Shown: positions 50,939-60,143, counted from the stretch's first letter. The stretch: 64,000 nucleotides of DNA from Bacteroidia bacterium (GCA_023653095.1 JAMNXP010000002.1:1-64000); one strand, 5' to 3'. Notes: generated by a model from the letters alone, not told the origin. Made by a program: numbers and translations.

Positions 50939-52234
50939 TTGAGCTTTTACTCAAAAATTAAAACCAAACTTATCCAAAATGAACTTTATAAGGATTCATT
51001 TTGGGCTTTGTTGGGTAATTTTTTTGGAAAAGGACTTTCATATGTTGCTGGTATTTTTGTTGCGCGTATTTTGGGTTCAGAGGATTTTGGTGAATATGGG
51101 TTAATCAGAAATGTTGTGATTTCCATTTCAGTATTTTCTACTTTTGGTTTAGGATTCACCTCAACTAAGTTAATTGCTGACTTAGCAATTAATGATAAGG
51201 AACAAATCCGTTATTTAATTAATGATGTAATCAAAATCACATCAATTATCAGTGGCATTATTTCAATTGCGGTGTATATCCTGGCCGATCCAATTTCTGA
51301 ATTTGCTTTGAATTCAGTATCCTTGAAAGGCCCCTTGAGGATTGTATCATTATGGATTTTTTTTAATTCTATTTCTACAACTCAAATTGCCATTCTTTCA
51401 GGTTTAGGTGTTTATAAGATCCTTGCAAAATGGAGTTTGATTATAGGTGTGTTTACATTTTCAATAAGTCTTTTATTTACAAGTCTGTGGAATTTGAACG
51501 GTGCATTATTAGCATTATTAATAACCCAAATATCAAGTTGGTTAATTTATAAAGGATTAATAAAAAATTACATACGGGAACGCGCATTTGAAAAGGGACA
51601 ACACAAAATTCAAGTTAAGAGTATTATCAAATTCACTTTGCCTATTGCTTTACAAGATATCACATATTCCATTTTTGGTGTAGTTACGAACTTGATATTA
51701 GTGCATAATTCAAATTATAAAGAAATAGGATTGTATAATGCGGCAAATCAAATAAGTGCAATTGTGCTCTTTTTTCCAGTTGTTTTGAGAAACGTATTTC
51801 TGACGCATTTTTCTAAGATGAAATTAAAAGATTCAAAAAATGATTTTAATATATTAAAACATGTATTTTTAATTAATTTTATTGTAACAGGACTGCCTAT
51901 TTTTTTGATTGTTGTCTTTAATACAACAATTACTTCATTGTTTGGCAATAGTTATATTGGTCTCAAAAATGTTATGATCATTAATGTTATAACGGTTTTT
52001 TTTTTAAGTTCAATTAATATTCTCTCACAATGGTTTTTATCAAATGATAAAAATTGGTTTATTTTTTGGGTAAAATTAATTAGGGATGTTTTGTTGATTT
52101 TGGTTTTGTGCTTTTTTTTAGGAATTGATTTTTCTGGTTCATTATCAATATCTTGGTCAATGTTAATAGTGAATAGTGTGCTTTTTTTGTTTATGATTTA
52201 TAAGATTAATGTTAAAAAAATTAATAAATATTAA
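50939..52234 (+). CDS. Wzx-type oligosaccharide flippase
   Basis: A 431-residue MATE/MOP-superfamily membrane protein with about twelve helices; it starts ALLGNFFGKGLSYVAGIFVARILGSEDFGEYGL, a typical polysaccharide-flippase N-terminus. It flips lipid-linked repeat units across the inner membrane. The initiator is TTG at 50939, preceded by an AAAGGA-like site; no ATG lies near. It overlaps the polymerase gene by 26 nt. From here the DNA is visibly more AT-rich than the flanks. Confidence 0.9.
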   Translation: MSFYSKIKTKLIQNELYKDSFWALLGNFFGKGLSYVAGIFVARILGSEDFGEYGLIRNVVISISVFSTFGLGFTSTKLIADLAINDKEQIRYLINDVIKITSIISGIISIAVYILADPISEFALNSVSLKGPLRIVSLWIFFNSISTTQIAILSGLGVYKILAKWSLIIGVFTFSISLLFTSLWNLNGALLALLITQISSWLIYKGLIKNYIRERAFEKGQHKIQVKSIIKFTLPIALQDITYSIFGVVTNLILVHNSNYKEIGLYNAANQISAIVLFFPVVLRNVFLTHFSKMKLKDSKNDFNILKHVFLINFIVTGLPIFLIVVFNTTITSLFGNSYIGLKNVMIINVITVFFLSSINILSQWFLSNDKNWFIFWVKLIRDVLLILVLCFFLGIDFSGSLSISWSMLIVNSVLFLFMIYKINVKKINKY

Positions 52235-53450
52235 ATCATCGAACCTGCTGATACTGGGTTTTTTTTTATTGATTTGGTCTAATAATGCATTCGTATTTGG
52301 CGGTTATACGTTAAAATTAATTTCATTATTTGTTGGTTTTTTATTAATAGTTTTTATATCATTTCGAGAATTTAAAAGTAATCGAGTATATTATCAAATG
52401 ATACTATATTCTTTTTTATATTTTATTACACTTTGGGTTATTTCAATTTTTAAGCATCAACACATTGACATCACCGGTATTGTTTTTAGTATCATTATTT
52501 TGTTCTTGTATATTTCTGGTTATCTATTGTCTCGCAACAGTTTTTATTCTCTTGAAATAGGTAATAATCTTATAAGTTCATTGTTGTTTTTTACTTTGAT
52601 TGGTTCGGCTTCATTTTTCTTTAAACAATTGAGCAATTTTGAGCCTACATTGAATAGTGATTTGAGAAATACTGGTGAAGAAAGTTTAAATCCTAACGGT
52701 GTTGCGTTTACCCAAGCATTGTTATTTTTGTTTTTATTCTGGGTTTCAAATGCTGTAAAAACTATTTTTTTGAGAGTTTTAAGAATGATTACTTTAGTAA
52801 GCGTCTTATTAATAATTATTATGACCGGGGCGAGGGGAGCAATGCTTTCATTATTTTTGGTTTTTTTCTTCATGTTCTTCAGTAAGTTGCTGATTTATAG
52901 GTTAACCTATTCAGCGCTTTTTAAAGGTTTATTTGTTATTTTGTTATCGATTCTTCTTTTTTCATTTATAGTTTCCTTGATACCAATTCTGCAGTATAAA
53001 TTATTGTTTTTTGGGGAACGTCTATTTTCAATGGTTGATTTTTTCAATGGAGCAAGTCGTGATTTGTCCATTAATGAAAGGTCTATTGTTTACGAGGATT
53101 TTTTTAAAAATTGGTTGTCATATTATATTGGGAAAGAGAATTACTCAGGGTATCCACATAATTTATTTTTAGAAATTTATATGAGGTGGGGTGTGTTTGG
53201 TCTTCCATTGATATTTTTCATGTTTCGAGGATTATTTTTATCTTTTTATGGATTATTTAAATCTCAATTTATTCCTCAAATCAATCAAATCAATCAAATC
53301 AATACTAATAGGATTAATTTGATTTTTCTATTTTCATTATTTTTTATTTTTTCTTTTTTTCAGGCACAGACGAGTTTAAATATTGAGATGAATAGAAGTT
53401 TGTGGATTTCATTGGGTTTTTTCAATGGTTATTTTAATAAATCTATATAG
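52209..53450 (+). CDS. Wzy-type polysaccharide polymerase (O-antigen ligase family)
   Basis: A 413-residue membrane protein with about eleven helices. The family loop is visible: MTGARGAMLSLFLVFF (about residues 199-214) and the periplasmic loop ending YPHNLFLEIYMRWG (about 316-329), typical of Wzy_C proteins that polymerise repeat units. A small in-frame QIN tripeptide repeat (about 53279-53304) lies in a cytoplasmic loop. It is coupled to the flippase by overlap and followed closely by the glycosyltransferases. Confidence 0.88.
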   Translation: MLKKLINIKSSNLLILGFFLLIWSNNAFVFGGYTLKLISLFVGFLLIVFISFREFKSNRVYYQMILYSFLYFITLWVISIFKHQHIDITGIVFSIIILFLYISGYLLSRNSFYSLEIGNNLISSLLFFTLIGSASFFFKQLSNFEPTLNSDLRNTGEESLNPNGVAFTQALLFLFLFWVSNAVKTIFLRVLRMITLVSVLLIIIMTGARGAMLSLFLVFFFMFFSKLLIYRLTYSALFKGLFVILLSILLFSFIVSLIPILQYKLLFFGERLFSMVDFFNGASRDLSINERSIVYEDFFKNWLSYYIGKENYSGYPHNLFLEIYMRWGVFGLPLIFFMFRGLFLSFYGLFKSQFIPQINQINQINTNRINLIFLFSLFFIFSFFQAQTSLNIEMNRSLWISLGFFNGYFNKSI

Positions 53451-53452
53451 CA

Positions 53453-54415
53453 TTGTCTAGTATTATATATACGACCACTTTTTACATAAATAAAAATCAA
53501 GATATTAGATATGAACTTGATTCTTACTTTAAGTGTATTTGTGTATTTTTCGCTTCCGTAAAATTATTTCATGAGTCAAATCGAAAAGTTCTATTTATCA
53601 ATTCAGATCTTCCAATTTTGTATAGGCGCATTTTAGAGGATTTGAAAGTTGAAATAATTATTATTCAAGAGAGGGATATCTATTACGCAAACAGTAAAGA
53701 ATTGAATAATGATTTTCCTGGTTGTTTATTTAAACTAGATGTTTTACAATTTATTGACAAAAATAAACTTCAATTTTCCAATATAAAATATATATACATT
53801 TTGGATAATGATATATTGTTTTTGAATGAATTTCATTTTGAAATGATGGGTGTTGGTGGATTAGTAATTGATTATCCAGAGGATCGAATTGTTAATGGTC
53901 AATCAATAGAAAATTTACAATTTGTTTCAGATCTAATGAATTTTGATAAGCCCGTAAGATGGTTTGGTGGAGAGTTTATAGGGATAGAATGGAATAGATT
54001 GACTTTAGTTAACAGTCTAATTGAAGAGATTTGGAATGCGTTTGTAGGTGTCAAAGATAAATTAGGAGCAAAAGTTACAGAGGAGCATATAATATCTGTT
54101 TTATATTCCAATTCAGTGTTAAATGTGACAGTCTTTAATGATGTTATTAAGAGGGTATGGACCACATTTGGTTATAATAACGTGGATGGTCAAGAGTACA
54201 AATTTTTACTATTGCATTTCCCTTCAGAAAAGGGGAAATTATTCAATAAAATTTTCGAATATATTTCACATAATACTGATTTTTTTACCACAATTGGGAT
54301 TTCAAATTATATTAATATGGTATTAAAGCCGACAAGAAAATACCACATATTTAAAAATTTTTACAGATTAACTGGGATGCTTTCAGTTGTAAAGCAATCC
54401 TTAATTCATCGATAG
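53453..54415 (+). CDS. Putative GT-A glycosyltransferase
   Basis: A 320-residue protein with a DxD-like motif in YIYILDNDILFLNEF (about residues 120-134), characteristic of GT-A enzymes, preceded by YFKCICVFFASVKLF. The mid-protein VRWFGGEFIGIEW resembles acceptor-site loops of GT8-like enzymes. The initiator is TTG at 53453, 2 nt after the polymerase stop; the first internal ATG is beyond residue 130. It probably adds one sugar to the lipid-linked repeat; donor and acceptor are unknown. Family assignment is tentative. Confidence 0.7.
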   Translation: MSSIIYTTTFYINKNQDIRYELDSYFKCICVFFASVKLFHESNRKVLFINSDLPILYRRILEDLKVEIIIIQERDIYYANSKELNNDFPGCLFKLDVLQFIDKNKLQFSNIKYIYILDNDILFLNEFHFEMMGVGGLVIDYPEDRIVNGQSIENLQFVSDLMNFDKPVRWFGGEFIGIEWNRLTLVNSLIEEIWNAFVGVKDKLGAKVTEEHIISVLYSNSVLNVTVFNDVIKRVWTTFGYNNVDGQEYKFLLLHFPSEKGKLFNKIFEYISHNTDFFTTIGISNYINMVLKPTRKYHIFKNFYRLTGMLSVVKQSLIHR

Positions 54416-54416
54416 G

Positions 54417-55460
54417 TTGAATTGTATTATTATATATAATCAATATAGTCATTATAGAAAGGATTTATTTGATTCATTGGTTAGTTATGAAAATGTAAAT
54501 TTTCAGTTGTTTTATGGATTGAATTCTTCAGATTTCATTAGGCAATTCGGGCTTAGTCAACTTAAAAATATTTATTTTAAAGAACATTTGATTTGGCAGC
54601 GAGGAGCTGTAAATATCTTTTTAAAATCAAAACCCAATTCCAAATTCATTTTAACGGGTGAAGTCACGATTTTGTCTAACTGGTTGATTTGTCTTTTCGC
54701 GAAATTCAGCAATAAGAAAGTGTTTCTACATTCACATGGTTTCACTTTTAGGGAAAATCATTTTTTAAGACTTGTAAGATTTTCCTTTTATAAATTATCC
54801 AGCGGAATGTTGCTCTATGATTCATTTCAGTTGAGGTATATTAGAAAGTATTATGGAATTAAAAGTATTAGTATAAATAATTCTGTCTTTTATGATGATT
54901 TGAAGGAATTGAGAAATCAAATAATATGGAATAATAAAAGCTCTGAGATTTTATACATTGGAAGAATTATTGCGGGGAAAAACCTTGAATGGCTCATTGA
55001 GGCGATTTCAAATACAAGATATACTTTAAAATTTATTGGGCCTGGTTCTGATGTGTATTTTAACGAATTAAAATTATTAAGCGCTCGTCATAAAGTTTCT
55101 TTGGTGATTCTTAGTGAATTGTATAATAATAGAGCTCTGTTAGAACACACAAATAATTCTATTTGTATGGTGCTTCCGGGGAATTGTGGATTGTCTGGAC
55201 TGCATTCTATTCAGCTTGGATTGCCTGTTGTTACTCATACTTACAGGCAATTACAAACTCCGGAATTTAACTATATTATTGAAGGTATAAATGGATATTT
55301 GTATAAATATAATGAAAGGGAGAGTTTCTTGAAATGTATAGAAAACTGTGAGAGAATTAAAAGTCAATCATGTGATTTAAATGATTTTTATTGGAATTAT
55401 ATTGAGGAAAATTTTTCAATAAATTCTCAAATATCTAAAATTTCTAAATTTATTCAATAG
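54417..55460 (+). CDS. GT4-like glycosyltransferase
   Basis: A 347-residue GT-B protein. The C-terminal half has ILYIGRIIAGKNLEWLIEAI (about residues 178-197), the usual nucleotide-sugar-binding start, and GNCGLSGLHSIQLGLPVVTH (about 263-282), equivalent to the EXXXXXXXE region but with Gly/Ser in place of the first Glu. The initiator is TTG at 54417, next to the previous stop. It acts at the cytosolic face on the repeat unit; the sugar is unknown. Confidence 0.8.
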   Translation: MNCIIIYNQYSHYRKDLFDSLVSYENVNFQLFYGLNSSDFIRQFGLSQLKNIYFKEHLIWQRGAVNIFLKSKPNSKFILTGEVTILSNWLICLFAKFSNKKVFLHSHGFTFRENHFLRLVRFSFYKLSSGMLLYDSFQLRYIRKYYGIKSISINNSVFYDDLKELRNQIIWNNKSSEILYIGRIIAGKNLEWLIEAISNTRYTLKFIGPGSDVYFNELKLLSARHKVSLVILSELYNNRALLEHTNNSICMVLPGNCGLSGLHSIQLGLPVVTHTYRQLQTPEFNYIIEGINGYLYKYNERESFLKCIENCERIKSQSCDLNDFYWNYIEENFSINSQISKISKFIQ

Positions 55461-55471
55461 AACAATAAAAT

Positions 55472-56449
55472 TTGAATAAAAAACAATTTGCTTTTGTCGG
55501 CCCTCTTTCAGGTCAAGTTACAGGACAAAGAATTGCTTTTGAGGCTTTACTAAGTCTTAATGGTTGTTTTTTCGATATTCTCGATAATCTTAACATCCTA
55601 AAAATATTATTTCGTGTAAATAGATTTTCAGGTATTTACATAACAGGTAGTCGCTCTTATTTAGGATTTCTGAGGGATTCTTTGTTTTTATTTCCATTTA
55701 TTGTTTTTAATAAAAAAATTATTATTCATATTCACGGGGATGATTTGGATTATTTGCTTTTTTCAAAATTAATGGTCTTTAGTAGAATTTCGAGATTTGT
55801 TTATAAAAGGTCGTTAATTATATCGTGTAACCCAGATCAATTTAAACGATATTCAAAGGACTTTAAATTACATTTAATTGAAAATTTTTCAAGATTTGAA
55901 ATTCAAAAAGTAAGGAATTCTAAATCGAAAAGGTTTATTTATTTGTCGACTATATCTTTGGAAAAAGGTATTTTTGATTGGCTTGAAATTATAGAGGAGA
56001 TTGGACCAAATTACGAATTTGATATAATCGGAGATTTTGACTTAAATAAATTAGACTATGCTAAATTTAATCATTATATAAATCGATTATTAGCCTTGAA
56101 TTATAGGGTGAATTTACATGGAAGAATGTTGGGTGAGGAATTGTCAGAGTTCTTGAATATCGCCACAGATTTAATTTTCATATCGAAACATCCAACAGAG
56201 AATATGCCTTTGGTGTTGTTAGAGGCAGCGGCTAAAGGTTTAAAATTACATGTCACTGTTCATCGTAATTTGAATTTAAGATTTGGTTTAAAAACTAATG
56301 CTGTGGATCTTTCATTCTCTGCGAAGAAGCTTGCTTATAACATTTTGAATTCAAGTGATATATTCTTGGAATACAACCAGCATATCGTCGAGACTTACTA
56401 TTCAAAATCTGTATATATTGAGAAATTAAAAAGTGTAGTCAATAATTAA
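55472..56449 (+). CDS. GT4-like glycosyltransferase
   Basis: A 325-residue GT-B protein. The N-terminal domain begins FAFVGPLSGQVTGQRIAFEALL; the C-terminal domain has FIYLSTISLEKGIFDWLEII (about residues 152-171) and the sugar-binding FISKHPTENMPLVLLEAAAKG (about 235-255), with the expected Glu...Glu pair. The initiator is TTG at 55472. It follows the previous gene after 11 nt and belongs to the same AT-rich glycosyltransferase run. Confidence 0.85.
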   Translation: MNKKQFAFVGPLSGQVTGQRIAFEALLSLNGCFFDILDNLNILKILFRVNRFSGIYITGSRSYLGFLRDSLFLFPFIVFNKKIIIHIHGDDLDYLLFSKLMVFSRISRFVYKRSLIISCNPDQFKRYSKDFKLHLIENFSRFEIQKVRNSKSKRFIYLSTISLEKGIFDWLEIIEEIGPNYEFDIIGDFDLNKLDYAKFNHYINRLLALNYRVNLHGRMLGEELSEFLNIATDLIFISKHPTENMPLVLLEAAAKGLKLHVTVHRNLNLRFGLKTNAVDLSFSAKKLAYNILNSSDIFLEYNQHIVETYYSKSVYIEKLKSVVNN

Positions 56450-56453
56450 TAGT

Positions 56454-57206
56454 TTGCTTTTGTATAAATTCTCCATCATCACAGCCACCTACAATAGCCA
56501 AAGTTCAATCTTTCAATGTTTGAGTTCAATTCTGAATCAGACCTACTCAAACTTTGAAATAGTTTTGGTTGATGGGGTTTCTACAGATCATACGTTACAA
56601 ATAATTAAAGAATTTCATGATTCGAGAATCAAGGTGGTTTCTGAGCCTGATAATGGACTTTACGATGCTTTAAATAAAGGAATTACTAGGGCTACTGGTG
56701 ATGTCATTGGATTTATGCATTCCGATGACTTTTTTGCAAATCCAAACGTACTTGAAAATCTGATCGCAGCGTTTCATGATGAAAAAGTACATGGCGTTTA
56801 CTCTAATCTTAAATACGTATCCCAAGAAAATCCAGAGAAAGTTCTGCGCAATTGGAAGTCTAAAGATTTTCAATACAATAATTTAAAATACGGTTGGATG
56901 CCCCCACATCCCACGCTGTTTCTTAGAAAAGAGGTATATCAGCAAATAGGATCCTTCAATAGAAGGTTGGAAATTGCAGCTGATTACGACTTTATTCTTC
57001 GGTTGTTTACTTCAAGTAAGTTCAAGATTCAATACCTGAATATTTATATCACCCACATGCGAATGGGGGGTGCCAGCAATGGGTCTCTAAATTCAATCTT
57101 ACGAAAATCATGTGAAGACTATCAAGTAATATCCCAATTTAAATTATGGGGTATTTTCACGTTGATTTTTAAAAATCTGCGCAAGTTGCCGCAGGTTTTT
57201 CTGTGA
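56454..57206 (+). CDS. GT2-family glycosyltransferase
   Basis: A 250-residue GT-A enzyme: SIITATYNSQSSIFQCLSSI (about residues 7-26), VLVDGVSTDHT with the nucleotide-binding Asp, SEPDNGLYDALNKGI, and the metal-binding FMHSDDFF (about 88). PPHPTLFLRKEVY and AADYDFILRL complete the WecA-like GT2 pattern. The initiator is TTG at 56454. It is the last gene of the exopolysaccharide locus; a small hairpin overlaps its stop. Confidence 0.9.
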   Translation: MLLYKFSIITATYNSQSSIFQCLSSILNQTYSNFEIVLVDGVSTDHTLQIIKEFHDSRIKVVSEPDNGLYDALNKGITRATGDVIGFMHSDDFFANPNVLENLIAAFHDEKVHGVYSNLKYVSQENPEKVLRNWKSKDFQYNNLKYGWMPPHPTLFLRKEVYQQIGSFNRRLEIAADYDFILRLFTSSKFKIQYLNIYITHMRMGGASNGSLNSILRKSCEDYQVISQFKLWGIFTLIFKNLRKLPQVFL

Positions 57207-57225
57207 TCATCTTAATTCACAGAAA
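57198..57225. terminator. Possible bidirectional hairpin between the GT2 and MazF genes
   Basis: TTTCTGTG (57198-57205) pairs with CACAGAAA (57218-57225) around a 12-nt loop. It covers both stop codons. There is no long T run on either side, so termination is uncertain. Confidence 0.3.
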
Positions 57226-57547
57226 TATTAGCTTTAATTTTAGTAGTTAATTCTAACATCGATGGTCTGCTAATTGTTGCAAATCGTTTTATGATAATAT
57301 TTCTGCTGACAGTAAATATTTCATTGATTCGAACTTCACTATCATATTTTAGCTCTCGGTCAATTTCTGATGTTAATAAGCGAAATGAAAATTGGTCAGA
57401 GCGAATCACTGAAGTGACTTTTGCCACTATATACGAACTTTGATTTTCTGTGGTCCTTGAAATAATGACGGCAGGTCTCTGTTTTATCTGAGATAAATCA
57501 GTAAATGGGTAAGGAATTAATACAATATCTCCTTGCTTGTAATACAT
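57212..57547 (-). CDS. MazF/PemK-like endoribonuclease toxin
   Basis: A 111-residue SH3-barrel toxin that cleaves mRNA. The N-terminal GDIVLIPYPFTDLSQIKQRPAVIIS (about residues 6-30) is diagnostic, with the catalytic Arg-Pro pair, and ITSV-like AKVTSVIRSD follows. It lies 3 nt after the gene of an unrelated helical protein that is probably its antitoxin. The pair stands at the end of the exopolysaccharide locus, pointing toward it. Confidence 0.88.
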   Translation of the reverse strand: MYYKQGDIVLIPYPFTDLSQIKQRPAVIISRTTENQSSYIVAKVTSVIRSDQFSFRLLTSEIDRELKYDSEVRINEIFTVSRNIIIKRFATISRPSMLELTTKIKANISVN

Positions 57548-57550
57548 ATT

Positions 57551-57982
57551 TCAATAAGTATTCCAATGGTCATCTAAGTGGTTATTCCAATCTGTAGATA
57601 ACACAGCTTCCGACAATTGGTAGTTTTCATTTAAGTCTTCCACTGCATTCAACTGGTTATTTAATTGGATGATGGAGTTGATTAATTCAAGAGAAGCAGT
57701 TTTGAATGGTCTTGCACTTTCCGCAGTGATTTGTTCTATATTGCTTTTGAGGTATTGTATGATTGGAATTAAAACTCTTATTGATTGTGCTTGGATTTTT
57801 GCTTTTTCAGCGCTGAGGTATTTAACTTTTGAAATGGAATCTTTAATTCTTGATGATGATGCATTTATTCGTGGAATTGAATTGTCATTGAAGCTATTCC
57901 ATGCATTTTGAGAATGATTGCTGCTGGTGATTGTTCCGATGGATTCAATAATCTTTTGAATATCGCTGTTCAAAGAAATCAT
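57551..57982 (-). CDS. Probable antitoxin of the MazF-like module, unusual type
   Basis: A 143-residue mostly helical, Ser/Asn/Ile-rich protein with no recognisable ribbon-helix-helix or AbrB domain, unlike MazE. Its C-terminus (LSEAVLSTDWNNHLDDHWNTY) resembles the acidic-aromatic tails by which many antitoxins bind MazF/PIN toxins. The coding order antitoxin-toxin and the 3-nt gap also fit. The N-terminal two thirds look like a coiled-coil bundle (SAEKAKIQAQSIRVLIPIIQYL). Assignment rests on position and tail only. Confidence 0.6.
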   Translation of the reverse strand: MISLNSDIQKIIESIGTITSSNHSQNAWNSFNDNSIPRINASSSRIKDSISKVKYLSAEKAKIQAQSIRVLIPIIQYLKSNIEQITAESARPFKTASLELINSIIQLNNQLNAVEDLNENYQLSEAVLSTDWNNHLDDHWNTY

Positions 57983-58043
57983 GTTGTAAAATTAACTATT
58001 ATTTGTATTTATCGAGGAACCACTCCATCATTTTCACCTTCAA

Positions 58044-59819
58044 TTATTTGCGATTTTTGCAATATGAATTGACCGTTTGCCGCAATTCCTCAAAATCTCC
58101 GGTTTTCACAATTTGAACCAATTCTGAGGCGTCAATTCCGCACGCTTCCGTTGTGATGACTTGTATGCCCCTAGATAGGGCTTTCAATATGAGTCGAGGC
58201 TGGTGTTCCACATAGGTGGGATAAATGACTAGCCCAATCTTCGACCAATCTCCTATAAATTTCTCATTTTTTATTCCATCCCAAAAATTGGGGCCTTCGA
58301 ACATTTTGCCTAAAACCATGAGATTTAGGTTCAGTTCTTTTGCTAATTTTTTGATTTCGTAGGCGCCTTTTCGTCCCACAGCAGAGGCCGGGAATAATAC
58401 CGTCAAAGGGCTATCCATGTGACTTGCAACCTTTCCTTCTTCCTTTTGAAATGGCGGAATGTGCCAATTGAGTTTAATCGATTTTCTATTGAAAATTTGC
58501 GCGATTTCTGTGTGTGGTGTGATGATTTTTCGTGACAGATTTAGACCTTTTTTTTCCCAATCAATGATTTCATTTGGTGCCCTAAAATCATTGAGAGTTG
58601 GACTGGTTTGATGATTTTTTAAGGCGAAATTTAAACGTTCGTGCAGTTTTTCTAGGGGAAGTCTATTCATTAAAACATCGAAAGTTCTTCCGCCCAATGC
58701 GCCATAATGGACTAGAAAAGGAAGCAGATTTTGGGAAATCACCAAATGGGTGCTCTCAATGGGAATCATCTTCGCCGCAGCTAATGCAATTTTTTCGTCT
58801 AACTCGAGACTCAAGCCGAAAATATTGTTCTGCTTCGGCGCAAAGCGTAATTTTAATGCTCTGTAAATCCCTTGAAAAGCAGTTGATTTATGATTGCCTT
58901 TCTTCAACGATGCCCATGAATATCTATGGGTTTTTATCAATGCATTGCGCTTTAAAGGGACTATAAAAAAGTCGTTTTCAGAATGATTTTTCTCAATATA
59001 ATCATCAAATTCTGGCCACTTTTCATCTAATATAAGGGTGGTTTTTGGACTAGTGAGAGCAATGGTTTTTTCGGATGGATGTTTATAACACGAGGTGTTG
59101 CCGCAAGAGTAACAGTCGTTTAATGAAGAAACCTGCTGCGTTGATACATGCAATTCATGCGCAACTTTCTGGTTTGTAATTGATCTGAATTTCACCATGA
59201 TGTGTGTTGAATTCAATTCAACGTCTATTTTGAAATCATGTTTAGCTTTAAAACGCAGGTCTAAATAATTCCACTTAACGGTGGCGTCGCGGTCTTTTTC
59301 GGCGAGGGAGCCTTTGATGATTTTGGTGTGTTTGTGTCGCTCAATGATTTCGAAGTTGGCCTTGAGGGCTGCATCATATAAGGCATTCGACAACTGGCAA
59401 AGTCCGCCGGCAACGGTGGGAACAATGCAACCTTCCCTGATTTCACGTCCCACAACAAAACCTTGCCCTAAGTTCGGATACCCTATGTGTTTCCAAAAAC
59501 TGAAGGTTTGATTAGCTTGGACATGAAGGCCGTTGATTTTTCGAGCGGCGATGCGCAAATTTTCTATTTTACCGGCAGTCAAAATCCAATTATTGGCGTT
59601 ATCATGGGGATTCCATAGTTCGGTTTCGGAGGATGTGATGACCGGGGAAGAACCATATTTGTAGTGTTCAATCGCAAATTTTGGGCAGGGGGAAAGTGTA
59701 TTTTGAATGAACCGCTTCAAAATCAGACCCGCTATTTTTAGTCTGAAGATGGAATCATTCCAGAAATTGTGTTTTTCGCTGAGGATATTGGTTTGATTCA
59801 AGGTGAAAATAGAACGCAA
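58044..59819 (-). CDS. VanW-domain / glycosyltransferase fusion protein
   Basis: A 591-residue fusion. Residues about 70-215 are a VanW domain (NQTFSFWKHIGYPNLGQGFVVGREI, GGLCQLSNALYDAALKANF). A small four-Cys element follows (CYSCGNTSCYKH, about 235-250). The rest is GT4-like, with LTVLFPASAVGRKGAYEIKKLAKEL (about 470-495) and a C-terminal EHQPRLILKALSRGIQVITTEACG donor-site motif. The initiator is TTG at 59819. VanW proteins are linked to cell-wall or vancomycin-resistance loci with unknown chemistry; the fusion suggests a role in modifying a surface glycan. It lies between toxin-antitoxin modules, downstream of the polysaccharide locus. Confidence 0.75.
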   Translation of the reverse strand: MRSIFTLNQTNILSEKHNFWNDSIFRLKIAGLILKRFIQNTLSPCPKFAIEHYKYGSSPVITSSETELWNPHDNANNWILTAGKIENLRIAARKINGLHVQANQTFSFWKHIGYPNLGQGFVVGREIREGCIVPTVAGGLCQLSNALYDAALKANFEIIERHKHTKIIKGSLAEKDRDATVKWNYLDLRFKAKHDFKIDVELNSTHIMVKFRSITNQKVAHELHVSTQQVSSLNDCYSCGNTSCYKHPSEKTIALTSPKTTLILDEKWPEFDDYIEKNHSENDFFIVPLKRNALIKTHRYSWASLKKGNHKSTAFQGIYRALKLRFAPKQNNIFGLSLELDEKIALAAAKMIPIESTHLVISQNLLPFLVHYGALGGRTFDVLMNRLPLEKLHERLNFALKNHQTSPTLNDFRAPNEIIDWEKKGLNLSRKIITPHTEIAQIFNRKSIKLNWHIPPFQKEEGKVASHMDSPLTVLFPASAVGRKGAYEIKKLAKELNLNLMVLGKMFEGPNFWDGIKNEKFIGDWSKIGLVIYPTYVEHQPRLILKALSRGIQVITTEACGIDASELVQIVKTGDFEELRQTVNSYCKNRK

Positions 59820-59858
59820 GAATAGTGCGAATTTGTATGTCTATAAAAAAGTTTATTC

Positions 59859-59893
59859 TACGTATTGATTTATATAATTAATACGTATATTTG
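59859..59893 (+). promoter_or_regulatory. Leaderless promoter with overlapping operator, first VapBC module
   Basis: TTG (59865-59867), 18 nt, TATATTTG (59886-59893), a perfect -7 box ending 4 nt before the ATG at 59898. An inverted repeat TACGTATT (59859-59866) / AATACGTA (59880-59887) with 13-nt spacer covers both promoter elements, the classic place for self-repression by the antitoxin. Confidence 0.6.
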
Positions 59894-59897
59894 ATTT

Positions 59898-60143
59898 ATG
59901 GATACAAAGCTTACCTTGAAATTAAGTCAGGAGGTAATTGAGAAGGCCAAAGAATACGCAAAATTCAATCAAGTTAGTTTGTCAAAGTTGATTGAGAATT
60001 ATTTGGAAAATATTACCTCAAAAATGGAGCAACCTTATGAAATAACGCCCTTGGTACGCAGTTTATCGGGTGTGATCAAGGAAAACTCTCGGGATGACCA
60101 TAAACAGGAGTACGCGAAATATTTGGAGGAGAAATACAAGTAA
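59898..60143 (+). CDS. VapB-like antitoxin (DUF6364 ribbon-helix-helix type)
   Basis: An 81-residue antitoxin. The N-terminal MDTKLTLKLSQEVIEKAKEYAKFNQVSLSKLIENYL is a ribbon-helix-helix DNA-binding domain of the DUF6364 group; the C-terminal tail (SGVIKENSRDDHKQEYAKYLEEKYK) would wrap the PIN toxin. Its stop overlaps the toxin start as TAATG. An inverted repeat overlaps its promoter. Confidence 0.88.
   Translation: MDTKLTLKLSQEVIEKAKEYAKFNQVSLSKLIENYLENITSKMEQPYEITPLVRSLSGVIKENSRDDHKQEYAKYLEEKYK

Noticed and set aside
53279-53304. The 9-bp QIN repeat in the polymerase gene as part of the heptanucleotide family
   Set aside because: The period is 9 bp, in frame, and its sequence is unrelated.
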